Assembly (NCBI RefSeq): GCF_004363235.1 | Contig: NZ_SNYW01000010.1 | Location: forward strand, 124,001 to 188,000 | Length of the DNA stretch: 64,000 nucleotides | Reading direction: 5' to 3' | Source of the DNA: Dongia mobilis | GTDB lineage: Bacteria; Pseudomonadota; Alphaproteobacteria; Dongiales; Dongiaceae | Program-made: the position numbers and the translations under genes | In this document: positions 1 to 7,282 of the stretch, in pieces | Position numbering within the stretch: the first letter of the stretch is position 1 | How the letters are laid out: the number at the start of each line of letters is the position of its first letter | Notes under the pieces: generated by a model | What the model saw: the letters and a program-made list of their open reading frames with translations, nothing else | Databases searched by the model: none | What the model was told of the DNA's origin: nothing

Positions 1-195
1 GACGCGGTAGCGCATGGGGTCGAAATAGCGCCGCCAGCCCGGTGTGCAGCCCGACCCCGGCCCGCCATGCAGCACAAGCGCCGGCTTGCCCGCCGGGTTG
101 CCGCATTCTTCCCAATAGATCTGATGTCCATCGCCGACGGCAAGATGGCCCCAACTATGGGGTTCGCATGGAGGATAGAGCGGGTCGTTCGACAA
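1..195 (-). CDS. pip: Proline iminopeptidase, N-terminal part (cut by window start)
   Basis: Only the first 65 codons are in the window, but they are diagnostic. The stretch around residues 26-31 reads QIYWEE, and HGGPGSG follows at about residue 43, giving the oxyanion-hole turn of the alpha/beta-hydrolase family S33; a tryptophan- and arginine-rich GWRRYFDP segment comes next. This is the usual N-terminus of prolyl aminopeptidase, a cytoplasmic enzyme that removes N-terminal proline from peptides. The catalytic serine lies outside. The start is a TTG at 195, only two bases after the TGA of the preceding aminotransferase gene (198-200), so the two are probably translationally coupled. Family assignment is firm; the start codon is inferred. 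Confidence 0.85.
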   Translation of the reverse strand, partial: MSNDPLYPPCEPHSWGHLAVGDGHQIYWEECGNPAGKPALVLHGGPGSGCTPGWRRYFDPMRYRV

Positions 196-197
196 TG

Positions 198-1517
198 TCA
201 GCCCCCGAAGGAAGCCAACGCCTGCTCCATGGCATCCAGGAAGATGTCCGCGTGTTCCCGGGTGAAGACCAGCGGCGGACGGATCTTCAGTACATTGGCG
301 CCGGGGCCGGTGGCGCTGATCAGGATGCGGCGGCGCCTCAGATCGTTGACCACATGGGTCGCGGCGGCGGCCAAGGGTTCCTTCGTCTTCCGGTCCTTCA
401 CGAATTCAAGGCCCAGGAACAGCCCGGCACCGCGCACATCGCCGATGATCTCGTATCTCCCGGCAAGGCGCTGCAACCCCTCCAGCATATATGTGCCAAC
501 CTTGCCGGCATTCTCGGCCAGGTTCTCGGCCTCGATCACCTCCAGCACCGCGCGCCCCACGGCGCAGGAAACCGGGTTGCCGCCAAAGGTATTGAAGTAA
601 CGCGACTTCGCGCCGAACTCGGCGACGATATGCGGCTGCATCACGGCAGCGGCGATCGGATGGCCGTTGCCCATGGGCTTGCCGATGGTCACCATGTCGG
701 GGACGAGGTCGTGGCGCGCGAAGCCCCACCATGCGGGCCCCACGCGGGCAAAGCCGGGCTGCACCTCGTCGGCGATATAGATGCCGCCCGCCGCCCGCAT
801 GGCGGCGACCGCCTCCTTCAGGAAACCGGGCTCGCCGGGAAAGACGCCGTCGCTCGAGAAAATACCGTCCACCACCAATGCGCAGGGTTTGATGTTCCTC
901 TGCCGCATCTCGTCGAGGGCCTGCCTGACCCCCGCCGCGAAGGCAGCCCCGACATTGCCGTCGATGCGATAGGTATCGGGTGCCGGGACCAGGCGGACAT
1001 GTTCGCCCCGCGGCACATAGTCACCGAGCGAGGGTGACATCTCCGAGATGGCTAGGGTGAGGCCGTGATAGGCAAGCTTCGTGACGACGACACCTGTCCC
1101 CCCGGTATGGGAACGCGCGATGCGGATGGCGAGGTCATTGGCCTCCGACCCCGTACAGGTAAACATGACATGACCGAGTTCCGACGGAAACTTCGCCAGC
1201 AGCTTCTCGGCATAGTCAACGATGGTTTCGTGCAGATAGCGGGTGTGGGTATTGAGCACGGATGCCTGCTCGCACAGCGCCTTCACCACATGCGGATGGC
1301 AATGCCCGACCGAGGCGACGTTGTTGTAGACGTCGAGATAGCGGCTGCCGTCGGGATCGAAAAGCCAGACCCCCTCGCCCCTTACGATATGCAGCGGCTG
1401 CTCGTAGAACAGGCGGTAGGCTGGCCCCAGCAGCTTCTGCCGCCGGCGGATAATGTCCATGTCTCCGGCGGAAAGATCACCCTCGCGCCCTGGCACATAT
1501 TGATTCACCATCGCCAT
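198..1517 (-). CDS. Class III PLP aminotransferase-fold enzyme, probable 5-phosphohydroxy-L-lysine phospho-lyase
   Basis: This is a full-length 439-residue class III (fold type I) PLP enzyme. Visible features are the GSEAND glycine loop near 123, the IADEVQPGF aspartate motif near 248, and the PLP lysine K280 in IGKPMGNGHP. The MGNGHP form is characteristic of the AGXT2L branch, which includes ethanolamine-phosphate and phosphohydroxylysine phospho-lyases rather than true transaminases. The upstream gene on the same strand (1672-2712) is a hydroxylysine-kinase-like phosphotransferase, so degradation of phosphohydroxylysine to ammonia, phosphate and 2-aminoadipate semialdehyde is the best inference. 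Alternatives are ethanolamine-phosphate phospho-lyase or an ordinary omega-aminotransferase. An AGGAG element precedes the ATG. Confidence 0.75.
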   Translation of the reverse strand: MAMVNQYVPGREGDLSAGDMDIIRRRQKLLGPAYRLFYEQPLHIVRGEGVWLFDPDGSRYLDVYNNVASVGHCHPHVVKALCEQASVLNTHTRYLHETIVDYAEKLLAKFPSELGHVMFTCTGSEANDLAIRIARSHTGGTGVVVTKLAYHGLTLAISEMSPSLGDYVPRGEHVRLVPAPDTYRIDGNVGAAFAAGVRQALDEMRQRNIKPCALVVDGIFSSDGVFPGEPGFLKEAVAAMRAAGGIYIADEVQPGFARVGPAWWGFARHDLVPDMVTIGKPMGNGHPIAAAVMQPHIVAEFGAKSRYFNTFGGNPVSCAVGRAVLEVIEAENLAENAGKVGTYMLEGLQRLAGRYEIIGDVRGAGLFLGLEFVKDRKTKEPLAAAATHVVNDLRRRRILISATGPGANVLKIRPPLVFTREHADIFLDAMEQALASFGG

Positions 1518-1606
1518 GATGTCGTCTCCTGCCTACTGATAAGACCCCTTGCCCCAACCCCTTTTCCATAGGGCCGAGGGACTGGGAAGCGAGCCTGTTC
1601 GAACCT

Positions 1607-1642
1607 CCTCGCCCCGCTTGCGGCGAGTGGGCCGGGGTGAGG
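1607..1642. repeat. Palindromic element between two co-directional genes
   Basis: Bases 1607-1615 (CCTCGCCCC) can pair with 1634-1642 (GGGGTGAGG). A second, mutually exclusive hairpin pairs 1608-1613 (CTCGCC) with 1622-1627 (GGCGAG). It lies in the 154-base gap between the kinase-like and aminotransferase genes. The nested arms and the surrounding text resemble dispersed palindromic elements common in alphaproteobacterial intergenic regions. A role in transcript processing is only inferred. Confidence 0.4.
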
Positions 1643-1671
1643 CGTTGATCCACCGCCCGCCCGTCCTGATG

Positions 1672-2712
1672 TCAAGCCACGCATGCCCGGCGCAACTGCG
1701 CCTGCGCCGCCTCGCGCGGCAGGCGCGCGAAGGCTTCGATCCCGGCCCAGGCACGCGGAGCATTGCGCAGGATATAGTCCCGGTTTTCCGGATAGCGTGA
1801 AGCCCGCCAGCTGGCGATGCAGATGGTCGTCGCCATGCGGGCAGCGATTAGGTCATAGAGCAGATCGATCTCGCGCGCCTCCAGCGGCAGCACGGCGTGA
1901 TAGGCGCCGATGAACTCGGCCACGTCTTCGAGCGGATTACCCTCCAGTGCCAATTGGTAGGAAGACGCCACCGCCAGGTCATTGACCAGCGGTGTCCAGA
2001 CCATGTCGCCGAAATCGAGAATGCCGGCGATTCGGTCGTGATCCTCCTCGGCGACCAGGACGTTGTAGGGATTGAGGTCGTTATGGACGAAATGTGCCCT
2101 CAGCTGCGGCATCGCCGGCAAGGCGAACTCGTCGAAATTGCGCAGGATCTGTTCGACCAATCCACGCCGCGCCCCCGCCTCGACATAGGGCAGCAGATCC
2201 CACAGGCGATGCGCGTGCTTGATGTCCCATTGCAGATCGTGATGGGTCGCGGAATGCGAGAAATCGGCCAGTGCGCAGGTGAGGCGGGCGAGGTGCGCGC
2301 CGAGATTGCGCCGTTGCGTCGGACTGCGCGGCACCTGATGCAGCGGCGTTCCTTCCAGGTAGGAGAACAGGCGCAGGACCATCGGCCGGCCCTCGGCATC
2401 GGTCAGAATCTCCTCATGGCGGCCGGAAAGGCTCGGGAAGACCCGCTGCACCGGCAGGTCGGGGTCCCTCTGCGCGATATGCAGCAGCGCCATGGTCTGC
2501 AGGTTGGTGACCGCCTCTTCTTCCGCCGGATTGGCCAGTTTCAGCACATAGCCTGCCCCATCCGCCGTCCGGATGCGGAAATTCGCGTCGCGCTCGCTGG
2601 TGAGCTGGTACGCCGTTCCACGGACCCCGAAACGGCTCTCGGCAAGGACGACGGCCTCCTCTGCCGACAGGGTCGGTTTGGGCGAAGACAGGGAATCAGG
2701 TGACTGGGACAC
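1672..2712 (-). CDS. APH-fold phosphotransferase, probable hydroxylysine kinase
   Basis: A 346-residue aminoglycoside-phosphotransferase-fold kinase. Lysine 58 in YVLKLAN is the nucleotide-binding lysine, HNDLNPYNVL at 210-219 is the catalytic loop with D212, and ILDFGDM at 231-237 is the metal-binding DFG-like motif. Near the C-terminus, YPENRDYILRNA closely resembles the YPEN-type segment of eukaryotic hydroxylysine kinase (HYKK/AGPHD1), as does the GILDFGDM motif. That points to GTP-dependent 5-hydroxylysine phosphorylation rather than antibiotic resistance. It lies upstream of and co-directional with the AGXT2L-type phospho-lyase, which would use its product. Choline, ethanolamine or homoserine kinase activity cannot be excluded from sequence alone. 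Confidence 0.72.
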   Translation of the reverse strand: MSQSPDSLSSPKPTLSAEEAVVLAESRFGVRGTAYQLTSERDANFRIRTADGAGYVLKLANPAEEEAVTNLQTMALLHIAQRDPDLPVQRVFPSLSGRHEEILTDAEGRPMVLRLFSYLEGTPLHQVPRSPTQRRNLGAHLARLTCALADFSHSATHHDLQWDIKHAHRLWDLLPYVEAGARRGLVEQILRNFDEFALPAMPQLRAHFVHNDLNPYNVLVAEEDHDRIAGILDFGDMVWTPLVNDLAVASSYQLALEGNPLEDVAEFIGAYHAVLPLEAREIDLLYDLIAARMATTICIASWRASRYPENRDYILRNAPRAWAGIEAFARLPREAAQAQLRRACVA

Positions 2713-2826
2713 GGGTTTGGAAGGGCCAGGGACTGGAAATCATGGAATGCCGCCCATTCCTTAGCACAAGCCGGCGCCGGCGGTAATGGCGATTCCAGGG
2801 CATTTTTGGCCGTGTTCCGGCCTGGA

Positions 2827-2843
2827 TTGGCACCCGCCGAGCA
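2827..2843 (+). promoter_or_regulatory. Possible sigma-54-type promoter upstream of ridA
   Basis: TTGGCAC at 2827-2833 and GC at 2841-2842 give the GG and GC doublets with exactly ten bases between them, as in -24/-12 promoters. The -12 part reads GAGCAG, which departs from the TTGCA consensus. It is 55 bases upstream of the RidA start codon. Chance occurrence is possible. Confidence 0.2.
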
Positions 2844-2896
2844 GCTAGGATCGCCCCCACATCACCACCCGAACATTAATTCCAAGGAGATGCATC

Positions 2897-3361
2897 ATGG
2901 CTGGCAAGATCGACGCCAAACTCGCCGAACTCAACATCGAATTGCCGAAGGCCGCCGTGCCCGTCGCCAATTACGTGCCTGTCGTCATCAGCGGCAATAC
3001 CGCCTATGTCTCCGGCCAGGTCACCGTGCTGAATGGCGAATTCAAGTTCCAGGGCAAGGTCGGCCAGGATTTTTCGGCTGAGCAGGCGCAACAGGCCGCA
3101 CGCCTGTGCGGCCTCAACATCATCGCGCAGTTGAAGAATGCACTCGGCGATCTCGACCGCGTGAAGCGCGTCTGCAAGCTCGGCGTATTCGTCAACTGCG
3201 CCGCCGATTTCACCGAACAACCCAAGGTGGCGAACGGCGTCTCCGATCTGATGGTCGAGGTCTTCGGCGAGGCCGGCAAGCATGCCCGCTCCGCCGTCGG
3301 CGTCAATGTCCTGCCGCTCAATGTCGCGGTTGAGGTCGATGCCATCGTTGAGATAGCTTGA
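2897..3361 (+). CDS. RidA/YjgF/UK114 family protein (154 aa)
   Basis: This protein belongs to the RidA superfamily, small trimeric proteins whose archetype hydrolyses reactive enamine/imine intermediates made by PLP enzymes. Visible family features are the SGQV segment near residue 36, the NIIAQLKNALG helix and the C-terminal ARSAVGVNVLPLNVAVEVDA strand set containing the conserved arginine. At 154 residues it belongs to the longer YjgF-like subgroup, not the canonical 128-residue RidA. A strong AAGGAG lies eight bases before the ATG. It is divergent from the kinase/phospho-lyase operon, which fits a role in quenching PLP-enzyme by-products, although that link is inferred. A second RidA-like gene is at 20897-21286. 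Confidence 0.85.
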   Translation: MAGKIDAKLAELNIELPKAAVPVANYVPVVISGNTAYVSGQVTVLNGEFKFQGKVGQDFSAEQAQQAARLCGLNIIAQLKNALGDLDRVKRVCKLGVFVNCAADFTEQPKVANGVSDLMVEVFGEAGKHARSAVGVNVLPLNVAVEVDAIVEIA

Positions 3362-3386
3362 GGTCACAAGACGCGGGCGGCGGGAA

Positions 3387-4562
3387 ATGGTGATGTCCAG
3401 AGTTGACCTCACCCTCACCGCCCGCATCGTCGATCGCATCGGCAGGGTCGATGCCGCCGAATGGGACGCCTGTGCAGGCGACGAGAATCCGTTCATCTCT
3501 CACGCCTTCCTGGACGCGCTGGAGGTTTCCGGCTCGGTCGGGCGTGGCAGCGGCTGGCTGCCTCAGCATGTCCTCCTTACCGATGATAGCGGAAGGCTGC
3601 ACGCCGCCGCGCCGCTCTACGTCAAGGGACACAGCCAGGGCGAATATGTCTTCGACCATGGCTGGGCCGAAGCCTATGAGCGTGCCGGGGGCCGCTACTA
3701 CCCGAAGCTGCAGGTGGCCGTACCGTTTTCGCCGGTGCCCGGACCGCGCCTGCTGGTTCGGCCCGGCCACGATCAGGACACCATCCGCCGCGCCCTCATC
3801 AATGCGCTCACCGGTACAGCGGAGAATGCCGGCCTCTCCTCGCTCCATGTCACCTTCTGCCTGAAGGCCGAGGCGGACGAATTGGTGGCCGAGGGATATC
3901 TTCATCGCCTCGGCTGCCAGTACCACTGGCACAATGCCGGTTATGGCGATTTCGAGGACTTCCTCGGCGCCCTCTCCTCACGCAAGCGCAAGGCGATACG
4001 CAGGGAGCGCGCGGCCGTCGCCGCCGCCGGCCTCGATATCCGTGCCCTCAGCGGGGACGACCTCAAGCCGGCCCATTGGGATGCATTCTTCGCTTTCTAC
4101 ATGGATACCGGTGGGCGCAAATGGGGCCGGCCCTACCTCACCAGAGGTTTTTTCGAAGCCCTGCATGACAGCCTTCGCGACCGCGTGGTGCTGGTGATGG
4201 CATTCCGTGATGGCGCGCCCATCGCCGGTGCTCTCAACCTGCTCGGCCGCGATGCGCTTTATGGCCGCAATTGGGGCTGCATCGAGGAAGTGCCCTATCT
4301 CCACTTCGAATGCTGCTACTACCGCGCCATCGACTATGCCATCGCCCGCGGCCTCGGGCGGGTAGAAGCCGGCGCCCAGGGCGAACACAAGATCCAGCGC
4401 GGCTACCTGCCCGTGGCCACCCATTCCGCCCACTGGATCCGCGACCCCAATTTCAGCGCGGCAGTCGGCGACTACCTGCTCCGTGAACGCCGCGTGCTGG
4501 AGCAGGAAATGGCCGCACTCGCTACCCTATCGCCCTATCGGCGCGACAATGCCGCCGAATGA
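3387..4562 (+). CDS. FemAB-like GNAT-fold protein (COG3146/DUF482 family)
   Basis: A 391-residue protein of the COG3146 family, which is annotated as peptidoglycan biosynthesis/recognition or GNAT-type. It is built of two acyltransferase-like halves. The first contains HAFLDALEVSGS near residue 40 and KLQVAVPFSPVPG near 110. The second contains SRKRKAIRRER and FYMDTGGRKWGRPYL. The C-terminal GLGRVEAGAQGEHKIQRGY is highly typical of the family. The biochemical reaction is not known. It begins 26 bases after RidA and is followed by the flavoprotein gene after four bases, so these three genes probably form one transcript. The ATG six bases downstream (MSRVD) is an equally good start. Confidence 0.8.
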   Translation: MVMSRVDLTLTARIVDRIGRVDAAEWDACAGDENPFISHAFLDALEVSGSVGRGSGWLPQHVLLTDDSGRLHAAAPLYVKGHSQGEYVFDHGWAEAYERAGGRYYPKLQVAVPFSPVPGPRLLVRPGHDQDTIRRALINALTGTAENAGLSSLHVTFCLKAEADELVAEGYLHRLGCQYHWHNAGYGDFEDFLGALSSRKRKAIRRERAAVAAAGLDIRALSGDDLKPAHWDAFFAFYMDTGGRKWGRPYLTRGFFEALHDSLRDRVVLVMAFRDGAPIAGALNLLGRDALYGRNWGCIEEVPYLHFECCYYRAIDYAIARGLGRVEAGAQGEHKIQRGYLPVATHSAHWIRDPNFSAAVGDYLLRERRVLEQEMAALATLSPYRRDNAAE

Positions 4563-4566
4563 TCGC

Positions 4567-5766
4567 ATGGCAGACGCCATCGTCATCGGCGGTGGGCCGG
4601 CGGGGCTGATGGCAGCCGAGCAATTGCTCGCGGCAGGCATCACGGTCGATCTCTTCGAGGCGATGCCCTCCCTCGGCCGCAAATTCCTGATGGCCGGCAA
4701 GGGCGGTCTCAACATCACGCATGCCGAACCGATGGACGGCTTCATCGCCCGCTATGGCGACGCAGCGCCCCGGATCGCCTGCTGGCTCGATGCCTTTGGT
4801 CCAATTGCCTTGCGCGACTGGATCCGCGGCCTCGGCATCGAAACCTTTGTCGGAAGCTCTGGCCGCGTCTTCCCGGCGGAAATGAAAGCGGCACCCTTGT
4901 TGCGCGCCTGGCTGCACCGTCTCCGCGGCCAGGGTTTGCGCATCCATGTGCGGCACCGCTGGCTCGGCTGGAACAGTGCCGGTAGCCTGGAATTCGCCAA
5001 ACCAGGCGGCAAGACGACAAGCGCGGCAAGGGTGGTGGTCCTGGCGCTCGGCGGCGGGTCATGGCCGCAGCTGGGTTCGGACGGATCCTGGGTTTCCCTG
5101 CTCACCGCGCGCGGCGTCCCCGTCTCCCCTCTGCAACCCGCCAATTGCGGCTTCGAAATTGCGTGGAGCGAAGCGTTCCGGACCAAATATGCCGGTGCAC
5201 CGCTCAAGAACATCGCCATCGATGTATCCGGCTTGCGCCGCCGGGGCGAGGCGGTGATCGCCGAATACGGCATCGAAGGGGGCGCCGTCTATGCTGTTTC
5301 GGCACCATTGCGGGAAAGACTGACGAAGGATGGCACCGCAATCCTCAGCCTCGACCTCCTCCCCAATCATTCCCTGGAACAGGTATCGGGCGCCCTCGCC
5401 GCCCCGCGTGGCAGTCGCTCCCTCTCCTCGCATCTGAAATCGCGCCTGCGCCTCGACAGCGTGAAGGTGGCCCTCATCCGTGAGCTTCTCGGCCCCGATC
5501 TGCCGTCCGACCTCGCGCCGCTTCTCAAGGCGCTGCCGCTCCGAGTCAGGGCGCCCCGACCCCTTGCCGAAGCGATCAGCACTGCCGGTGGAATCGCCTT
5601 CACGGCCCTCGACGACCACCTCATGCTGAAATCCTTGCCGGGCGTCTTCTGCGCCGGCGAGATGCTGGATTGGGAAGCCCCAACCGGCGGCTATCTGCTG
5701 ACGGCCTGTTTCGCCAGCGGTCTGGTGGCCGGCAGGAGTGCTGCCATCCGTCTCAGGACGGCATGA
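4567..5766 (+). CDS. HI0933-like FAD-dependent oxidoreductase (TIGR03862-type flavoprotein)
   Basis: A 399-residue flavoprotein of the HI0933/BaiN-like family. It opens with the Rossmann FAD-binding motif IVIGGGPAGLMAAEQ, followed by GRKFLMAGKGGLNITH, the family signature that contacts FAD. It closes with GVFCAGEMLDWEAPTGGYLL, the second FAD-binding region typical of this group. The substrate is unknown; relatives act on quinone-like or bile-acid-like compounds. The chosen ATG at 4567 lies four bases after the stop of the preceding gene and places the dinucleotide fold at the very N-terminus; an in-frame ATG at 4549 would overlap the upstream gene. Its 3' end overlaps the convergent VOC gene by 14 bases. 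Confidence 0.85.
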   Translation: MADAIVIGGGPAGLMAAEQLLAAGITVDLFEAMPSLGRKFLMAGKGGLNITHAEPMDGFIARYGDAAPRIACWLDAFGPIALRDWIRGLGIETFVGSSGRVFPAEMKAAPLLRAWLHRLRGQGLRIHVRHRWLGWNSAGSLEFAKPGGKTTSAARVVVLALGGGSWPQLGSDGSWVSLLTARGVPVSPLQPANCGFEIAWSEAFRTKYAGAPLKNIAIDVSGLRRRGEAVIAEYGIEGGAVYAVSAPLRERLTKDGTAILSLDLLPNHSLEQVSGALAAPRGSRSLSSHLKSRLRLDSVKVALIRELLGPDLPSDLAPLLKALPLRVRAPRPLAEAISTAGGIAFTALDDHLMLKSLPGVFCAGEMLDWEAPTGGYLLTACFASGLVAGRSAAIRLRTA

Positions 5767-6127
5767 AAAAGGCGTTCAACTTGTTGCCGTCTGGATCGCG
5801 GAAATAGCCGGCATAGAACCCCTCGATCCCCGGTCGCGGCCCCGGCTTCCCCTCGCACGTACCACCCAATTCGATGGCGCGGCGATAGACAGCATCAACC
5901 TGGGCATTGTCCCGGCAGCGCAATGCCACCATGACGCCATTGCCGACACTGGCCGGCTGGCCGTCGAATGGCAGAGTCACATCGATGGCCGCGCCCTCGG
6001 ACGCCGCCCAAACGATCGACGTCTCGGTCGCGAAGATGCGCGAAGCGCCGATGACATCCGCCAGGGCGTCATAAAATGCCGCTGCCCGTGGCAGGTTGTT
6101 GGTTCCCAGGGTCACATACCCGATCAT
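5753..6127 (-). CDS. VOC (glyoxalase/bleomycin-resistance) superfamily protein
   Basis: A 124-residue single-domain vicinal-oxygen-chelate protein with two beta-alpha-beta-beta-beta modules. The N-terminus (MIGYVTLGTNNLPRAAAFYD) is the first strand and helix. The C-terminal GFYAGYFRDPDGNKLNAFF carries the common RDPDGN turn and a terminal acidic/aromatic strand. The usual metal ligands (His/Glu) are not all evident, so it may be a binding or resistance protein rather than a metalloenzyme. It is convergent with the flavoprotein gene, overlapping it by 14 bases, and lies 19 bases downstream of the double-GNAT gene on the same strand, suggesting a two-gene transcript. Confidence 0.8.
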   Translation of the reverse strand: MIGYVTLGTNNLPRAAAFYDALADVIGASRIFATETSIVWAASEGAAIDVTLPFDGQPASVGNGVMVALRCRDNAQVDAVYRRAIELGGTCEGKPGPRPGIEGFYAGYFRDPDGNKLNAFFMPS

Positions 6128-6146
6128 CGACTCTCTCCCTGAACGC

Positions 6147-7004
6147 TCAGTAAAAGACAGATGGCATGTATGCCTGCTCCGGCTCGCGGTAGTCGCCGAT
6201 ACTCATGAGCGTCATCGGCTTCACTGCCTGCATGCCGATAGCGAGGCACCAGCGGAACAACTCCTCCTGCCGCGTCGGCAGGAGGAACGAGAGCGGCGTC
6301 AGTTTCGCCGCCCCGAGGACCAGCGCCTGCATGTCCTCCACCGCCGCTGCAACGCCGTGATTGCCGATCCAGAACTCCGGCGCCGTCATATAGGCGACGA
6401 TCTGACCATCGCGCATCGCTATCAGCGGTGTCGACCGCCGCAAGGCGGCCAAAATCTCATTGCGGCGGGATATGCCGTGGGCGCGGCGGCAGAGAACATC
6501 ACATGGCTCGACGTCGCCTGCGTCCATGGGCCGAACGACGACCCCTTCCGGTACGTCGCCCATCGGCCGGCCCCGCATGAGTAGCACCGGCTCACGGACG
6601 GCAAAGCCGAGACTTGCATAGAGCGCGATCGAGCGCATGTTGAACGAGTCCTGAAGCAGTCGGATACCTCTGGCACCGGCTGCGCGCTGCAGAACTTCCT
6701 CCATCAACCTGCGACCGATGCCGCTGCCTTGCACCCTTGGGTCGACCGTAATCGGGCCGACGCCCCGGATTTCATCATCTTCCATCAGGAAGTTCGACCC
6801 CACGATCATGCCGTCCTGTTCAGCGACGACGCCGTAGACATCGGGATTGGCAACCAGGTCGGCAGCCAGTCCCTGGGCCGCCTCGGCACTGGGAAAGTCG
6901 TAGGGGAAGCCGTGGGTTCCGGCGATGGCAGCAAAGGCCTCATAGGCAATGCGTCCGCAAGCGATGGCATCGGTTGCGGTCGCAGACCGAATTTGAATAG
7001 TCAT
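6147..7004 (-). CDS. GNAT family acetyltransferase with two tandem domains
   Basis: A 285-residue protein. Residues 1-140 form a clear GNAT domain: the acetyl-CoA pyrophosphate loop is VQGSGIGRRLMEE (R/Q-x-x-G-x-G/A type), followed by NMRSIALYASLGF, the usual C-terminal strand and helix. Residues about 150-285 form a degenerate second GNAT-like domain that ends with a helix and GMQAVKPMTLMSIG. This arrangement is common in acetyltransferases of unknown small-molecule or amine substrates. It is followed on the same strand by the VOC gene. The long leader upstream (7005-7282) contains two inverted repeats, noted separately. Confidence 0.82.
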   Translation of the reverse strand: MTIQIRSATATDAIACGRIAYEAFAAIAGTHGFPYDFPSAEAAQGLAADLVANPDVYGVVAEQDGMIVGSNFLMEDDEIRGVGPITVDPRVQGSGIGRRLMEEVLQRAAGARGIRLLQDSFNMRSIALYASLGFAVREPVLLMRGRPMGDVPEGVVVRPMDAGDVEPCDVLCRRAHGISRRNEILAALRRSTPLIAMRDGQIVAYMTAPEFWIGNHGVAAAVEDMQALVLGAAKLTPLSFLLPTRQEELFRWCLAIGMQAVKPMTLMSIGDYREPEQAYMPSVFY

Positions 7005-7084
7005 GTGGTTATCTCTTTTCGCGCACCGGATGGATCAAAGGCCAATCGGCAGCAAAGGACTGCAGTTGGCGCCGGCTCTCTTAG

Positions 7085-7101
7085 CGCCGAGAAACTCGGC
7101 G
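7085..7101. repeat. Perfect 7-bp inverted repeat (CGCCGAG-AAA-CTCGGCG)
   Basis: Arms are at 7085-7091 and 7095-7101 with a three-base loop. It lies 81 bases upstream of the GNAT start and 182 bases downstream of the RTX gene stop on the same strand. No T-run follows, so it is either a mRNA 3'-end structure of the RTX transcript or a leader hairpin of the GNAT gene. Confidence 0.35.
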
Positions 7102-7211
7102 GAATACCTAATTTTCTGCTAAGGGCCGGAGCCCGCTTTCGTGGTCAGACGAAATGGCGCGCTACATTCAAGACGTTGGCAATTGAGGCCGAATACCCGG
7201 CCATGCCGCGC

Positions 7212-7227
7212 TGTGACCTACGTCACG
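7212..7227. promoter_or_regulatory. CRP/FNR-family-like half-palindrome TGTGA-N6-TCACG
   Basis: TGTGACCTACGTCACG matches the TGTGA-N6-TCACA operator of CRP/FNR-family regulators at nine of ten specified bases. A second TCACAGCG copy at 7232-7239 can also pair with 7209-7216. It is in the 278-base interval between the RTX gene end and the GNAT start. Distance from the GNAT start (about 210 bases) makes direct control uncertain. Confidence 0.25.
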
Positions 7228-7282
7228 CTCATCACAGCGGCGCCGCCAGCCAGCCTTCCCGACACTCCCGATCCGCCTCCCC

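Noticed and set aside
1672..2712. Aminoglycoside resistance gene
   Set aside because: Although it has the APH fold, the HYKK-like segments and the phospho-lyase neighbour point to amino-acid catabolism.
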